DNA from: Diadophis punctatus similis
Lineage: Eukaryota > Chordata > Lepidosauria > Squamata > Dipsadidae
Assembly: GCA_023053685.1 (NCBI GenBank)
Contig: JALIGW010000002.1
Span: 164,803,034-164,867,033 of the forward strand
DNA: 64,000 nucleotides
Reading direction: 5' to 3'
A program made the translations under genes and the position numbers. Under the pieces are notes generated by a model. That model ran no database searches. It had not been told where the DNA came from and saw only the letters and a program-made list of their open reading frames with translations. Shown here in pieces: positions 35,724-46,470 of this stretch (its first letter is position 1; every line of letters begins with the position of its first letter).

Positions 35724-37581
35724 TACAATAAATTACTCAAAAGCAATTAAGTCTGAAATTAGACTGAATAGCAAATATAGAACATGTTAGAAAAATCCCA
35801 TTTCTTTGAGCCCATAAAGTAAAATGCATTTAAGTAATATACAAATTAAACACGGATACGCCCTATTCCTTCTCTTAATGCAAGATGCAATGAAATCACA
35901 AAGATTGTTTTATTATAATCGTAAGTTTCAAAGTCTCAAAACTATGGACTGGATTCAAATTCCTGAACAGGCATGTGCGGATGACGCAGACCATAGACAT
36001 TTATGAGCAAAAGTAGCGTCACATTGTTGTTTGTGAAAATTCACCCTTTAAGAAATATGCAGGAGTAATAACACCAAAGAATTTATGTTTGAGTTTTGGC
36101 CCTAGGCCCTAATTCTCCAGAACAAGAGTATTAAACACATACACACAAATATGAGTTAATTTATCTAATTGCAGTCATACCTTTCTTTCTCTCTTTCTTT
36201 CTTGGTATCTTTTCAACAGGGTTTTGGACAACAAACTAACCACCTACATTGTATCTCTGACATAGTTTTATTGCAGGCACCTCATCTGTATTTTGGTGTG
36301 GAATAGTATGTGATATAATTCTCTAAAAAGAACATGTATATTGTGCATATGTTGTTTCTATAATTTACAAAATGAATAGAGAGTTGAGTATTTAGGCATC
36401 TCTAAGCCAAAAGCACTTAATTACAAAGAGTTAATTTAAAAAATACCAAAATGTTAATTGAAAGTACTGTACTGCAGTTCCACATGTATTTGTTGTCTTA
36501 TGAGAAGAAGCTGTTCTAAGTTAGTCCCATTGAATTTAAAAGGACTAAGCGAATATAGAATTGTTGCATAATTGGTCCAAGATTAATACTGAAAGGATTT
36601 TTTTTCATTTCCTTTCTTGTAAATTCCTGTTTTCCTCCTGGCTCCTGTTTTAGAAGCACTAGAATTCCATAGGGTATTTCCATCCCAGAAGCACAGAGAA
36701 GAACAGGAAATACTGAGTCTTCCTGTTTGTGAGCCAAGAAAGGTACGGTAATTTTCTTCCCATTTCTGCCCAAAACTTCTCATTTAATGCAATGAATGCC
36801 CATAATTGTTTTTCCAGGCAGCAATATAAAGAAACCATTTGCCTTTCATATGAGAAAGAGAAGCCAATAACTTGGGCTAGTAAAAAAAAAAAGGTTTGGA
36901 CTTTGTTTCTCAGATTTGGACTTTAAAGTTGCAGTCTAGATCAGCATGAGAATTATCCCAGCAACCCAGTATTCTTCCTTGAAGACCTAACATTAATTTT
37001 ATCTTTTTTAAAAAATGGGAAGGCAAAGTCAACAACCTCTTGTGCAGTAGTGACCAATAATATGGCCTGCATGTGCAGAAAATTGTGGTCAGTTTCTCTC
37101 TATTAGATCACTGACTGGTGGGATGTACCAACCATGCCGTGGACCAAACATTCACTTATTACGGGGCAGAAAGAATGTGCTCTTAAATCAAGAGGATACC
37201 TTTAGTTAGCAGGCATTACAAACTCAGGATGGGAGCCACAACCTAGGCAGCTCTATTTATAGCAAGAATTGAGGGGTGTGTGTAATTCATTAAAAAGGAA
37301 AGATTTTCTATCTAATTTCTTATAGAAATATAATTTTTTGCTGGGGTTGGTGAAACATGACATTTGCCATAATCAGGGGAAGGAAGGAAAAACATACAGA
37401 TGAAGGTTTTTACAGGCACCCAAGTCTTGCTTGATAGAAGGAAATGAGAAGACAAACAGATAATACCTGCTACTTCTCTAATCTTGTTAATCCCCTCCAG
37501 AAATAGCTTCTTTGTTGCAAAAAACAAAGCAAAACACCATCAGGTTATAATCAGATACAGTATATCTTGGGCAAGAACTTT
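35724..37581. other. Unique AT-rich DNA
   Basis: No gene or recognised repeat. Frames near 36516-36926 occur on both strands without domains. Confidence 0.45.
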
Positions 37582-37593
37582 TTCTCCATAGTG

Positions 37594-37703
37594 GGTGGAG
37601 CTAGCCTCCAAGGATTGGGTTAAATCAGCCCTCTAGCCAATAGGACCGAGTCTTAAAAAGGTATAAATAGTGCCCTCTGAGATTGGCACTCCCTTTTTTA
37701 ATC
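37594..37703 (+). repeat. Left inverted terminal repeat of the DIRS element
   Basis: 110 bp from 'ggtggagctagcctccaagg' to 'ttttttaatc'. It is the inverse of 43453-43562 with one mismatch (TTTTTT against TCTTTT in the inner end). Confidence 0.95.
37661..37670 (+). promoter_or_regulatory. TATA-box-like site in the left terminal repeat
   Basis: 'gtataaatag' sits within the repeat, upstream of the gag start. DIRS terminal repeats are expected to supply the promoter. The same motif occurs inverted in the right repeat, pointing inward on the minus strand. Confidence 0.5.
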
Positions 37704-38559
37704 TCGGTCTGTAGCCAAAGGGCATTGTGTTTTTCCATCCTTGGAGGCCAGTTCCACAGCTACTGATCCAGACTTCTATCATTTCTCGTGAGTCAACTTT
37801 CAAATTAACATCATAAGTCTCCCCAAGTGACAGCTGTCAATCCTTGGGTTGAGCGCAGCTCAGGCGGCTGCCTGGGCTACTGTCGTAGGTCCCAGTTGGG
37901 TGGCTGCCCGCTGGGACTCCCTTCGCTGATCAATCGATACCTCAGCTGTCATCCATTCAGGGGGAAAGCCAGAATACACAAATCTACAAGCCGCAGAAGC
38001 CCGGCGCTTGGGCGGCCATCGGCTTTCTCCCTCCGGCTGGAGCACTTCCTCCCATAGCCGGTTCGGCTCCTTCGTTCCCGTCCTGGCCGCCCCACACAGA
38101 TAGTCCTATCTGTTAGGCCTTACCCGCTCCTGCCGCTCCTGACTGTTGTTTCCTGCCCGGCGGAGTTCTGCAGCAGGCCTTCGAGCGTTCCTATATTGGC
38201 GGGAAGAGCCGTTACAAATTCGGCCTCCGGTGATGTCACCGGCGGCCATTTTGATTTCGTCGCTTCTCTCTGCTGATTGGCTGTCGATCCACAAGGATTC
38301 CTGAGAGCTCCGTTCTGCCGCCGAGGAGCGCGCGCATGCGCTCTGTCCATTTGCGACGCACCGACCTCCGAGATGCCTTTCCGGGCCACGGCTGGGCGGA
38401 CGGCCTCCTGAGCATTGCGAGGAGCTCTCTCCGTCAAAGAGAAGCGCGCGCACACGCCGTATCACCCGGCCGGCGATCCAGCCTCCCAGTTCAGGGCTGA
38501 GGTGCTCGCCGAGGGAAGCAGACTAATAAAGACAATTTTAAACAAAACACTTGTCAAGC
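37704..38559 (+). other. DIRS 5' leader region
   Basis: CpG-rich, with no long frame in gag register. It contains 'cgcgcatgcgc' at 38331-38341, a near match to the NRF-1 palindrome. It presumably serves as untranslated leader. Confidence 0.5.
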
Positions 38560-40332
38560 ATGGCTGAGGGGGCTAATAAGGGCAAGGCCAAGTCAAAGAC
38601 CAACAGGCCTTGCCCACCCGAAGACCGGGAGGATCCACGAGCCACCAATGATAGCAGGGACAGGTCTCCCCTAGGCACCCCCCCGCCCTCCAAGGCTAGG
38701 AAGACATCCAAATCGTCTTCCAAGGGGGATGGCCACAAGGGGTCGACAAAGCCCCCCCTCTGGAACCGCAGGGGCTCCTCGTCAGGGCACCCCCCACGCG
38801 AAGGGGACCCCTGACCCCACCCACGGGGGTAATAGGCAGGCAGGCCAGGATCATACACATGGCCATGCCAACTCACCTGGTAACGCCTCCCTCGGCTGCC
38901 CGACTATCCACCTGCGCGAGGGAGATGTGTGGGGTGCAACCGGGGTCACTGAACAGGTCAGTCACCGCGGGGCCTCATCATCTGTCCATGATGTTCCGCT
39001 GGAAGACCCAGCGGTTCAACAAAGAATGGATGCGGCCATCAAGAGAGGCATCGAAGCCGCAGTTAAGGCCATGGCGCAGTCCTCTCAATCTCACGCTACG
39101 CGTACGGCTGCCTCTCCACCCCCGATACCAGCTCCTGTTTCTTCTGATGAGCTGGAGGCGGATGATTACTCCCTCCACAGCTCTCCCATTCCTCAGGGGG
39201 ACCTGGAGAGAGAAGAGGGCGAGCTTGACGACAAACACATGGGCGATGACCACCTCCAGCCCCTGCTGTCGGAGGACGAGGACCTGGCTCCAGAACCATC
39301 AATGTCCACCGCCCTCTTCCACCCCAGCCTCTTTCGCTCCCTGCTACATAAAGCACGGGCTACGGCCAACATCCCTCCGTCTGCAACCGACCCTCCGGCA
39401 ACGACGGACCAGGGTGATCCAATCTTTGGTGAAGCTGCCGCCTCCCCCGCGGAGGTAATTCCAACTCTACGCCTCTTCGTGGAGGCAGTCACCAAGCAGT
39501 GGCAGTCTCCTGCTACGGGACCTTCACCCAACAATTCTGATAAACGTTACTTTAACGTTTCCTCTCAGCTGGCCCAACACCTCCCGGTCCCAGACGTCGA
39601 CCCACCGGTGTTGGCACTTTACTCCAACGCCCCCGTCCCGGGGGACCCGGATGATTTACTGCGACCAGAGGAACGTCGGACGGAGTCCATTCTTCAACGG
39701 ACTCATCAGGTGGCTGCCTGGGCCGTTAAGGCTTCCACAACGGCCTCATTCTTCTGTCGAACCTCCCTTAAGTGGCTACACGGTCTGCAGGCCCACATCC
39801 CGCAGGCAGACACCAGGGCACACCAGGACATAAATAAACTGATCGCTGCTGCCCAATTCACGTCGGACACGACTCTCCAAGCGGGGCGCTTTGCGACCAG
39901 GGCAATGGGGACGGCCGTTGTGGCGAGGAGGATGCATTGGCTCCACAGCTGGCCGGCTGACCTCCGCCATAAGTGGAAGCTAGCCGCGGCCCCGATTTCG
40001 GGTCAGTGCCTGTTTGGCCCCGCCTTGGACCGTATAACTACGGAAACCAAGGACAAGAGGAAGGTTCTCCCCTCTTACACTAAGAAAAATTCCAATAGAG
40101 CCCCCCCCCTTGCCGTAGGGGCTCCAGGTCATCGGAGACCCCCTATAATAGATACCAAAGTAACTATCCATCTAATCAGGGACAGTATGGCAATTCTCAG
40201 GGTCAGTATACGGCTCCCCAGAGCTCTTATGCTCCACGCCAGCGGACGGCTGCTGACAGGCCATACCAGGGTGGGCCATCCAAACGGCCCTTTAGAGGAG
40301 CCGGTGGCCTCCCTTACCGCCGGTATAAGTAG
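38560..40332 (+). pseudogene. gag: DIRS gag-like gene, frameshifted
   Basis: It starts at ATG 38560 with a Lys/Ser-rich basic N-terminus (MAEGANKGKAKSKTNRPC). That frame ends at TGA 38812-38814, while the neighbouring frame carries the rest, including an acidic Asp/Glu stretch (LLSEDEDLAPEPS) and 'LFHPSLFRSLLHKARA'. A C run (38752-38758 or 38790-38795) lies in the switch zone. A second switch back near the nine-C run at 40101-40109 leads to an Arg/Gly/Tyr-rich C-terminus ending RGAGGLPYRRYK at TAG 40330-40332. By position and composition it is the structural/nucleic-acid-binding protein. No zinc knuckle is seen, consistent with DIRS gag. Confidence 0.75.
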
Positions 40333-42099
40333 ACCCGACTCGATCCCTCCCATTGGGGGTCGACTGGCATCTTTTGCCAGTCAGTGGGAGAAAATCACCA
40401 ATGACGCATGGGTTTTGCAAACCCTGTCATCAGGACTGTACCTCAAATTTATCTCCACCCCGCCGGGGTTTTTTCTACGCTGCCCCTTGTCTTCCAACAT
40501 TTCCAAATGAGTCCTCGTAGATCAGGCAATCCGTCCAGGATTGAGGTACAGGAAATTCAAAATGCACACCCTGCAATCAATTCTGGCGGGCATTAGACAC
40601 GGCGACTTTCTCGCCTCAATTGACCTCACGGAGGCCTACCTCCAAATTCCAATTCACGCATCCCATCGCCAATACCTCAGATTCTGTTATGCAGGGGTGC
40701 ATCCTGAATGCCAGGCGTTGCCCTTCGGCCTGTCGTCAGCGCCAAGGGTATTTACCAAGGTTCTGGCCGCCTTGACAGCCCACCCCAGGGCTATCCCCGT
40801 GCGTGTTCAGTGTTACCTGGATGACATACTTACCCGATCCTCTTCCCTGTCTCAGGCTCAGCGGGACATCCAGGTAACCCTCAACACACTTGAACACCAC
40901 GGGTTCCTCGTCAATTTGGGTAAGACCCAGTTGTCCCCCTCCACGAGGGTCACCCACTTGGGGGCCATTATTGACTCTCTGGAGTGCAGGGTCTACCTGT
41001 CCCAGGAACGGAGAGACAGCATTTTGGAATTAGTCCAGCAAGTTCTGGCCCAAACTAGGGTTCCCTTGAACCAGCTGTCATCCCTCCTGGGGAAGATGAT
41101 TTCTGCGATACATATTGCCCCATGGGCGCACCTGCACTCCAGAGACCTTCAATGGTTTCGTCTCCCATTCCAGCGGGCAAAGAGAAGCAATTCCCCAGCA
41201 CGGGTCCGGGTTCCGGTGACAGTCAGACGGTCCCTTCAATGGTGGTCTTCGCCCGCCCTAAGCAGGGGCACCGTTTTCCTGGAACCGCAGAGGCTGTCGG
41301 TAACAACCGACGCCAACACAACGGGTTGGGGAGCTCACTCCAACTCCCTAGTCGCCCAGGGAACCTGGTCCAGGTCGGAGCAATCTCTTCCCATAAATCT
41401 TTTGGAACTCGGAGCAGTCAGGTTGGCCTTGGTCCAGTTTCAGAACCATCTTTGGGACGCTCACGCCCTGGTCTTAACGGACAATGTGACGACCAAGGCC
41501 CACATAAATCGGCAGGGGGGTCCATCTCCAAGGCCCTTATGAACGAAGCCTTGTCCCTAGGGCTCTGGGCAGGGCGTCACTTGCGTTCCATCACAGCGGA
41601 GCACATCTCCGGGGTGAGCAACACGACCGCGGACTGGCTGAGCCGGAACACCATTGACCCGGCGGAGTGGTCCCTGCACCCAGACATCTTTCAGCGGCTG
41701 GTGGACCTTTTCGGCCTGCCGGTAATGGACCTCTTTGCCACCCCGGAGAACGCCAAGCTCCCCAGGTTCGTCACCAGGTTCCAGACCCCGGGCGCGGAAC
41801 TCACGGACGCTCTCCGCTGCCAGTGGCCTCAGGGGCTCTTGTACGCCTTCCCCCCCCTCCCGCTGATCCCCAAGGTCATCCGGAGGGTCCTGCAGCTGCG
41901 AGCGGAGATTATCCTCCTGGCCCACCACTGGCCAAGGAGGACCTGGTTCACGGACCTTATGTCCCTGTCCGCGTCACTTCCTTGGCGGATCCTGCCGACA
42001 GAGTGGTCGCTTGTCCAGGGGTCAGTCCATCATCCAGAGCCGCATTGGCTACAACTGACCGCCTGGCGCTTGAGCGGCTCACTCTGCAACACCGCCTAG
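40333..42099 (+). pseudogene. pol: DIRS RT / RNase H / methyltransferase-like polyprotein, broken
   Basis: It likely overlaps the gag end (upstream conserved 'GGRLASFASQWEKITNDAWV' begins near 40360). An in-frame TGA occurs at 40508-40510. Around it, the RT fingers region expected before 'KFKMHTLQSIL' is missing, implying a deletion. The palm is intact: 'DLTEAYLQIPIH' and the catalytic YLDD at 40814-40825. RNase H follows, with Asp in 'TTDANTTGWG' (41309), 'NLLELGAV' and 'LVLTDNVTTKAHINRQ'. After a six-G run at 41515-41520 the reading frame changes. It then continues with 'ITAEHISGVSNTTADWLSR' and 'DLFATPENAKLPRF' plus 'YAFPPLPLIPKV', fitting the Dam-like methyltransferase domain of DIRS elements. 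Stop at 42097-42099. Confidence 0.85.
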
Positions 42100-43151
42100 T
42101 TCCGGACGATGTTTCCAAAATCATGTTGGCCTCCAGGAGGCCGTCGACGGAACGCATTTACTCTGTCACCTGGCGCACCTTTTGCTTTTGGTGCTCCCAG
42201 GTGGGCTATTCACCTGTGGATTTATCGATCATCAACGTTATCCAGGTCCTACGGCAGGGCCTCGCCAAGGGCTGTCCCCTGGCACCCTCCGCAGGCAGGT
42301 TGAAGCACTTTCTACCGTCCTGTCCTGCCCCAACCTGGATTCACTCTCTGCTCACCCATTCATGAAGCAGTTCCTCAAGGGGGCTTCGAACTTGTGTCCA
42401 CAGGTTGTACACAGGTTCCCGTCATGGGACCTTACCAAGGTCCTATCTGCCTTGACAGTGACCCCCTTCGAGCCCCCGGACATTGTTTCCCTGTCTCACC
42501 TGTCTTACAAGGTGGCATTCCTCATGGCAATTACATCTGCCCGAAGGATTTCGGAATTAGCCGTTCTTTCCGTCAGGGAGGACCTCTGCGTCTTCCATGG
42601 CGACAGGGTGGTCCTGCGTCTTGATCCTGCCTTTGTCCCAAAGGTGAACACACACTTTCATAGGGCGCAGGAGGTGATCCTGCCTGCATTTTTTTCAGGA
42701 CCCGTCCACTGACGCCGAACGGGCATGGCATATGCTGGACGTTAAACGTGCTCTGAACATTTATTTACATCGCACGTCCTCCTTTCGACGTACAGAAACT
42801 CTATTTGTGACCTTCTGCCCTGCTTCCCAGGGGCGCAAGGCTTCTTCAGCCAGAATCAGCCGTTGAATCCGGACGGCCATCTCCCTGGTGTACAAACATT
42901 TATCCTTACCTAAGCCACTTGGTTTGACCGCCCATTCTACTCGTAGTGCGGCCACAACAGCCGCATGGAATGCTAGGGTTTCAGTAACTGAGGTCTGTAG
43001 AGCGGCCGCCTGGTCTTCCCTGACACCGTTTATCCGGCACTACAAGTTGGACACCTTTGCCTCTGAGGAGGCTGACTTTGGCCGGCGGGTATTGGGGCAG
43101 GTATTATCAGCAGGCGATTCCCCCCAGCCAGATCGGTTAGTCCCACCCTAG
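42030..43151 (+). pseudogene. DIRS tyrosine recombinase, frameshifted, with one stop
   Basis: It overlaps the end of the RT gene in another frame, as in other DIRS elements. The N-terminal SAM-like part 'SKIMLASRRPSTERIYSVTW' resembles the core-binding domain. A frame change occurs between 42240 and 42290. The catalytic domain then shows Arg in 'SARRISELAVLS' (codon 42545-42547), HxxR in 'HSTRSAAT' (42933-42944) and the Tyr in 'FIRHYKLD' (43041-43043). Thus all recognised catalytic residues remain. A second frame change maps to a seven-T run (42689-42695), and TGA 42864-42866 interrupts the frame (one C-to-T from CGA). It ends at TAG 43149-43151. Its role would be to integrate a circular DNA intermediate without a DDE integrase. 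Confidence 0.85.
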
Positions 43152-43172
43152 GGACGCCAAGCTTTGGTATGT

Positions 43173-43269
43173 CCCAATCCTTGGAGGCTAGCTCCACCCA
43201 CTATGGAGAAGGGACGTTGGTACTCACCTGTGAGACGTCCTTTCTCGTAGGGTGGAGCTAGCCTCCAAG
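43173..43269 (-). repeat. DIRS internal complementary region
   Basis: 43173-43210 is the reverse complement of the outer left end (37582 onward). 43211-43269 is the reverse complement of the outer right end (43545-43600). Together they reproduce the left and right termini joined head to tail, as in a circle junction. The segment also folds on itself through 'cttggaggctagctccaccc' and its inverse. Confidence 0.93.
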
Positions 43270-43397
43270 TCCCTCCCTCATCTGGGCCTGGCTGGGGGCT
43301 CCGCTCCTTCTGCTGTACATAGTTGTTCAATTCTCTGGGTTGGGATTCGTTCCCTCTATACATAGTTCAGGGCCTCTATATTGTTATTTGTACGTAG

Positions 43398-43407
43398 TTA
43401 ATAAATT
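43398..43407 (+). terminator. Putative polyadenylation signal of the DIRS element
   Basis: 'gttaataaat' contains AATAAA downstream of the recombinase stop and before the right terminal repeat. A TG-rich stretch ('tgtctgtttg') follows. Confidence 0.4.
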
Positions 43408-43452
43408 GTCTGTTTGTTTTGGAAAAACACGTTGAGTCTGTCTTTCACCCTC

Positions 43453-43562
43453 GATTAAAAGAGGGAGTGCCAATCTCAGAGGGCACTATTTATACCTTTT
43501 TAAGACTCGGTCCTATTGGCTAGAGGGCTGATTTAACCCAATCCTTGGAGGCTAGCTCCACC
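43453..43562 (-). repeat. Right inverted terminal repeat of the DIRS element
   Basis: 110 bp complementary to 37594-37703 with one mismatch. A further ~38 bp (43563-43600) beyond it is unique to the right terminus and is matched only by the internal complementary region. Confidence 0.95.
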
Positions 43563-43684
43563 CTACGAGAAAGGACGTCTCACAGGTGAGTACCAACGTC
43601 ACTTTTAAGGCTTACTTGACTCTATTCCTAAAAATTGCCTTTTGCTAGTTAATATCCATATTTAAAACATAAACTAATGCTCAA

Positions 43685-44140
43685 AACCAGGACCCCTCAC
43701 ATCCTGGACACAAACTGTTTCAACTCCTACCGTCAAAACGAAGCTATAGAGCACTGCACATCAGAACAACTAGATACAAGAACAGTTTTTTTCCGGAACA
43801 CCATCACTCTGCTAAACAAGTAATTCCCTCAACACTGTCAAACTATTTACTAAATCTGCACTACTATTAATCTTCTCATCGTTCCCATCACCCATCTCCT
43901 CCCACTAATGACTGTATGACTGTAACTTTGTTGCTTGTATCCTTACGATTTACATTGACTGCTTCCTAATATGATTTGATTGCTTATTTGTACCCGGACT
44001 ATCATTAAGTGTTGTACCTTATGATTCTTGATGGACGTATCTTTTCTTTTATGTACACTAAGAGCATATGCACCAAGACAAATTGCTTGTGTGTCCAATT
44101 ACACTTGGCCAATAAAAAATTCTATTCTATTCTATTTATC
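43685..44140 (+). mobile_element. CR1-group LINE 3' end
   Basis: It contains the end of an RT ORF (ending 'FFRNTITLLNK' then TAA, near 43820), with a preceding 'TSEQLDTRT' typical of the C-terminus of CR1/L2-clade RTs. A 3'UTR of about 300 bp ends 'ttggccaataaaaaattctattctattct', the ATTCT-type CR1 tail. 5'-truncated. Confidence 0.75.
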
Positions 44141-45529
44141 AGGACTTAGATAAATGTCCTGTCCAGATGTTTCTGTTAAGAGTTTATTCCTGTTGAACAG
44201 TTGAAAAAGAAAATAAACCAACATACTCATCAAATAGAACACATAATTAATATTCTTTTAATCATGACCTTGTTAAATGGAAGCTAGGGATGATAAAATA
44301 CAGTCAAGTACATTCAAAGTATAACTTATCTGGAACTTGAAGAATACTGACAGTATTTAAAGAAGACCTCCTAGAGAACATATTTATCAGGGAAGAAGTA
44401 GTCAGGCATCTAATTTCAGAAGGCCTCCTATAGTAAGAGACAAGCATGGATCAGATATGATTTGTAACAGAAATACACATTTTGAAGCATCCTTGTTTAT
44501 GTTTTTTGACTGGAAAATGAATTCTGTCTTTGGTAGCATATTCCAGGTGATGTTTGAACATTCAACATGCCTCTAGATGCTTTAAACTCTCACAGTAAAA
44601 ATTGCAGAAGACAGCTATGGTTCTACTTTTGCTATTCCTTGGAGATGCAAATCCAGTTATGCTGCAATTTGGTTTGTAAAATCTGAGCCGAATAACATCT
44701 ACTTTTATGCCTCGGCATCGACTATTTCATTTTCGGCACAGCTATGACCCATATTGTTTAGTTTGCGTCTCCTTAAGTCCTATATTGTATTTAACTTCAA
44801 ATCACTTCTAACTAGTCATACCTTATTACTAAATGTGGCCGCAAACAAATCCTTCCTCATATTGTTCAACAGATTTCGTACTAACCCTGAATAGCACAAA
44901 GCTCCTAGATATGCTGTTGCTATACTGAGCGAGAAAAGTGCCCATGAAATAAACATAGGTACTGAAGAACACAAAGATGATGAATAAGACTTTGTATAAC
45001 CCTGCTGATGTCACAGACGGAGAAACACAACACTGGTGGAACAAAAGCCTAGCGTGTACTGAACTAGCGGGGGAAGATGAAATTAATTTGGTTCTGATTT
45101 TAATAAAACTAATATTGTGTATTCTTTGTGTCCTAATCTGACAAGCAGAAAACAATTACACTTTTTTCGTATGGGTATTTGGTTTTGAGTAAAGCAGTTT
45201 ACTCTTTAAGAAATGCAAAACTCCTGGATAAAAATATACAGATACGTTTGCGTGCATGGAAATCCATGTGAAATTTTCAAAGACAACATTGAAAACATTT
45301 GCAAGCTAACAAGGAAGTTGCCTAGGGTTTGTTTAGGTTTGGGGAAAATACAAAGAAGGTAAAAAAATGAAATAGATTTCTTCTTCTTTATGCTGAACTA
45401 ACCTTGAAAGCTAAATAATGGTTTCATGCAGTATTGTACATTCTTCATACCTTCTACCTATTCAAAGCCAAATAAAAATACATCTGTGCCATTCAGCTGT
45501 ATTCTCAGAAGAGAATACCAGTGAACATA
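44141..45529. other. Unique AT-rich DNA
   Basis: A minus-strand frame at 44829-45155 (108 codons) has no recognised domain. No repeat family is apparent. Confidence 0.45.
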
Positions 45530-45758
45530 TAGCAATAGCACTTAGACTTATATACCGCTTCATAGTGCTTTACAGCCCTCTCTAAGCGGTTTACAAAGTT
45601 CAGCATATTGCCCCCAACAATCTGGGTCCTCATTTTACCCACCTCGGAAGAATGGAAGGCTGAGTCAACCTTGAGCCTAGTGAGATTTGAACAGATGAAC
45701 TGCTGAACTAGCAGTCAGCCTGCAGTCACAGCATTTAACCACTGCACCACTTCAGCTC
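45530..45758 (-). mobile_element. tRNA-derived squamate SINE, near full length
   Basis: Minus orientation. The tail 'tagcaatagcacttagactta' lies at the left. The head region at the right ('accactgcaccacttcagctc') is diverged. Confidence 0.82.
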
Positions 45759-45890
45759 TCACTATGTCAGGCTTCATGCCGAGCTTAGGAATAAACCTCA
45801 ACTCTCCCCATATCCAGAAACTTATTTATAGCAGTAGTTCCAAGATATGAACCAGCCAGATTAGTTGCTTTATTACACATAGGTATAAAG

Positions 45891-46239
45891 CAGGGATGTC
45901 AACCTCGATTTCATTGAGGGCCACATCAGGGTTGTGTTTGACCTTGGGGGCAGAGTGGGTGTGGCTAGCTCGACGTCATTCATGTCGGGAGTGCCTGTGA
46001 AAATGGGCTCCCGATCGCTTTGCCAGTGAAAATGGGCTCCCGAGTTCCATTTTTGACTGTGACGGCCTCCTGCAAACCTCTGCCAGTGAAAACGGAGCTC
46101 AGGAGGGCCACAAGTTCTGTTTTCGCTTGCAGAGCCACCACAGGCCGGTCCTTTGCTGTTTCCATGGTGGCTCCATGGGCCAGATCTAAGCACCCTGTGG
46201 GCCGGATTTGACCCCCGGGCCTTGAGTTTGACACCCCTG
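45891..46239. mobile_element. Non-autonomous hAT-type element with exact 8-bp TSD
   Basis: Ends 'cagggatgtcaacctcga' and 'ttgagtttgacacccctg' are flanked by 'gtataaag' on both sides (45883-45890 and 46240-46247). The elements at 58493 and 61183 share these termini. It is CpG-containing, and overlapping frames inside are not genes. Confidence 0.88.
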
Positions 46240-46284
46240 GTATAAAGCCATATGAGGTTCTGTGGACTGCATTAAACAGAAAAC

Positions 46285-46336
46285 CAAGGAAAGAGAGAGA
46301 GGGGGGAGAGAGGGAGAGAGGGAGAGAGGGAGAGAG
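46285..46336. repeat. GA-rich simple repeat
   Basis: Units of GAGAGAGG and GGGAGAGA in an imperfect array. Confidence 0.85.
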
Positions 46337-46374
46337 ATGGAATCGATAGAAGAGATTATTTGTAGTATCAGGGT

Positions 46375-46470
46375 TGAAATGAGGGGTCCTTGGTGCTCTC
46401 TGAGCTTGCTTGTTTTCTTGCAGACGTTTCGTTACCCTAACTAGATAACATCATGACTGCTAGAGAGATG
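46375..46470 (-). mobile_element. Fragment of an unidentified retroelement
   Basis: 'ggtgctctctgagcttgcttgttttcttgcagacgtttcgttaccctaac' looks like a dispersed reptile repeat. On the minus strand part of it translates as 'NETSARKQASSESTKDPS', which may be the C-terminus of a retroelement ORF (possibly Penelope-like). Recognition is weak. Confidence 0.3.

Larger units (their letters stand above)
37582..43600 (+). mobile_element. DIRS-type tyrosine-recombinase retrotransposon
   Basis: A roughly 6.0-kb element with the full DIRS plan. It has inverted terminal repeats (37594-37703 and 43453-43562), gag-, RT/RNase H/methyltransferase-like- and tyrosine recombinase-derived reading frames in that order, and an internal complementary region (43173-43269). 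Boundaries are set where the flanks stop matching that region: left near 37582 ('ttctccatag') and right near 43600 ('gtaccaacgtc'). As known for DIRS elements, there is no long target duplication. The two terminal repeats differ by one base in 110, which suggests a recent insertion, yet the genes are broken. The element is much richer in GC than its surroundings. Confidence 0.93.

Noticed and set aside
38106..38465. Minus-strand frames of 111-119 codons in the DIRS leader
   Set aside because: CpG-rich leader with few stops; antisense to the element and no recognisable domain.
41557..41928. 123-codon minus-strand frame within pol
   Set aside because: Antisense shadow of the RNase H/methyltransferase-like coding region.
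37582..43600. Endogenous retrovirus
   Set aside because: Termini are inverted rather than direct, there is no protease, DDE integrase or envelope frame, and a tyrosine recombinase is present instead. This is DIRS, not a retrovirus.
44829..45155. 108-codon minus-strand frame
   Set aside because: No domain, no repeat-element match and no splice context; kept as unique DNA.
45873..46234. Overlapping 84- and 106-codon minus-strand frames
   Set aside because: They lie within a hAT-type non-autonomous element bounded by exact 8-bp duplications and show no transposase motif.
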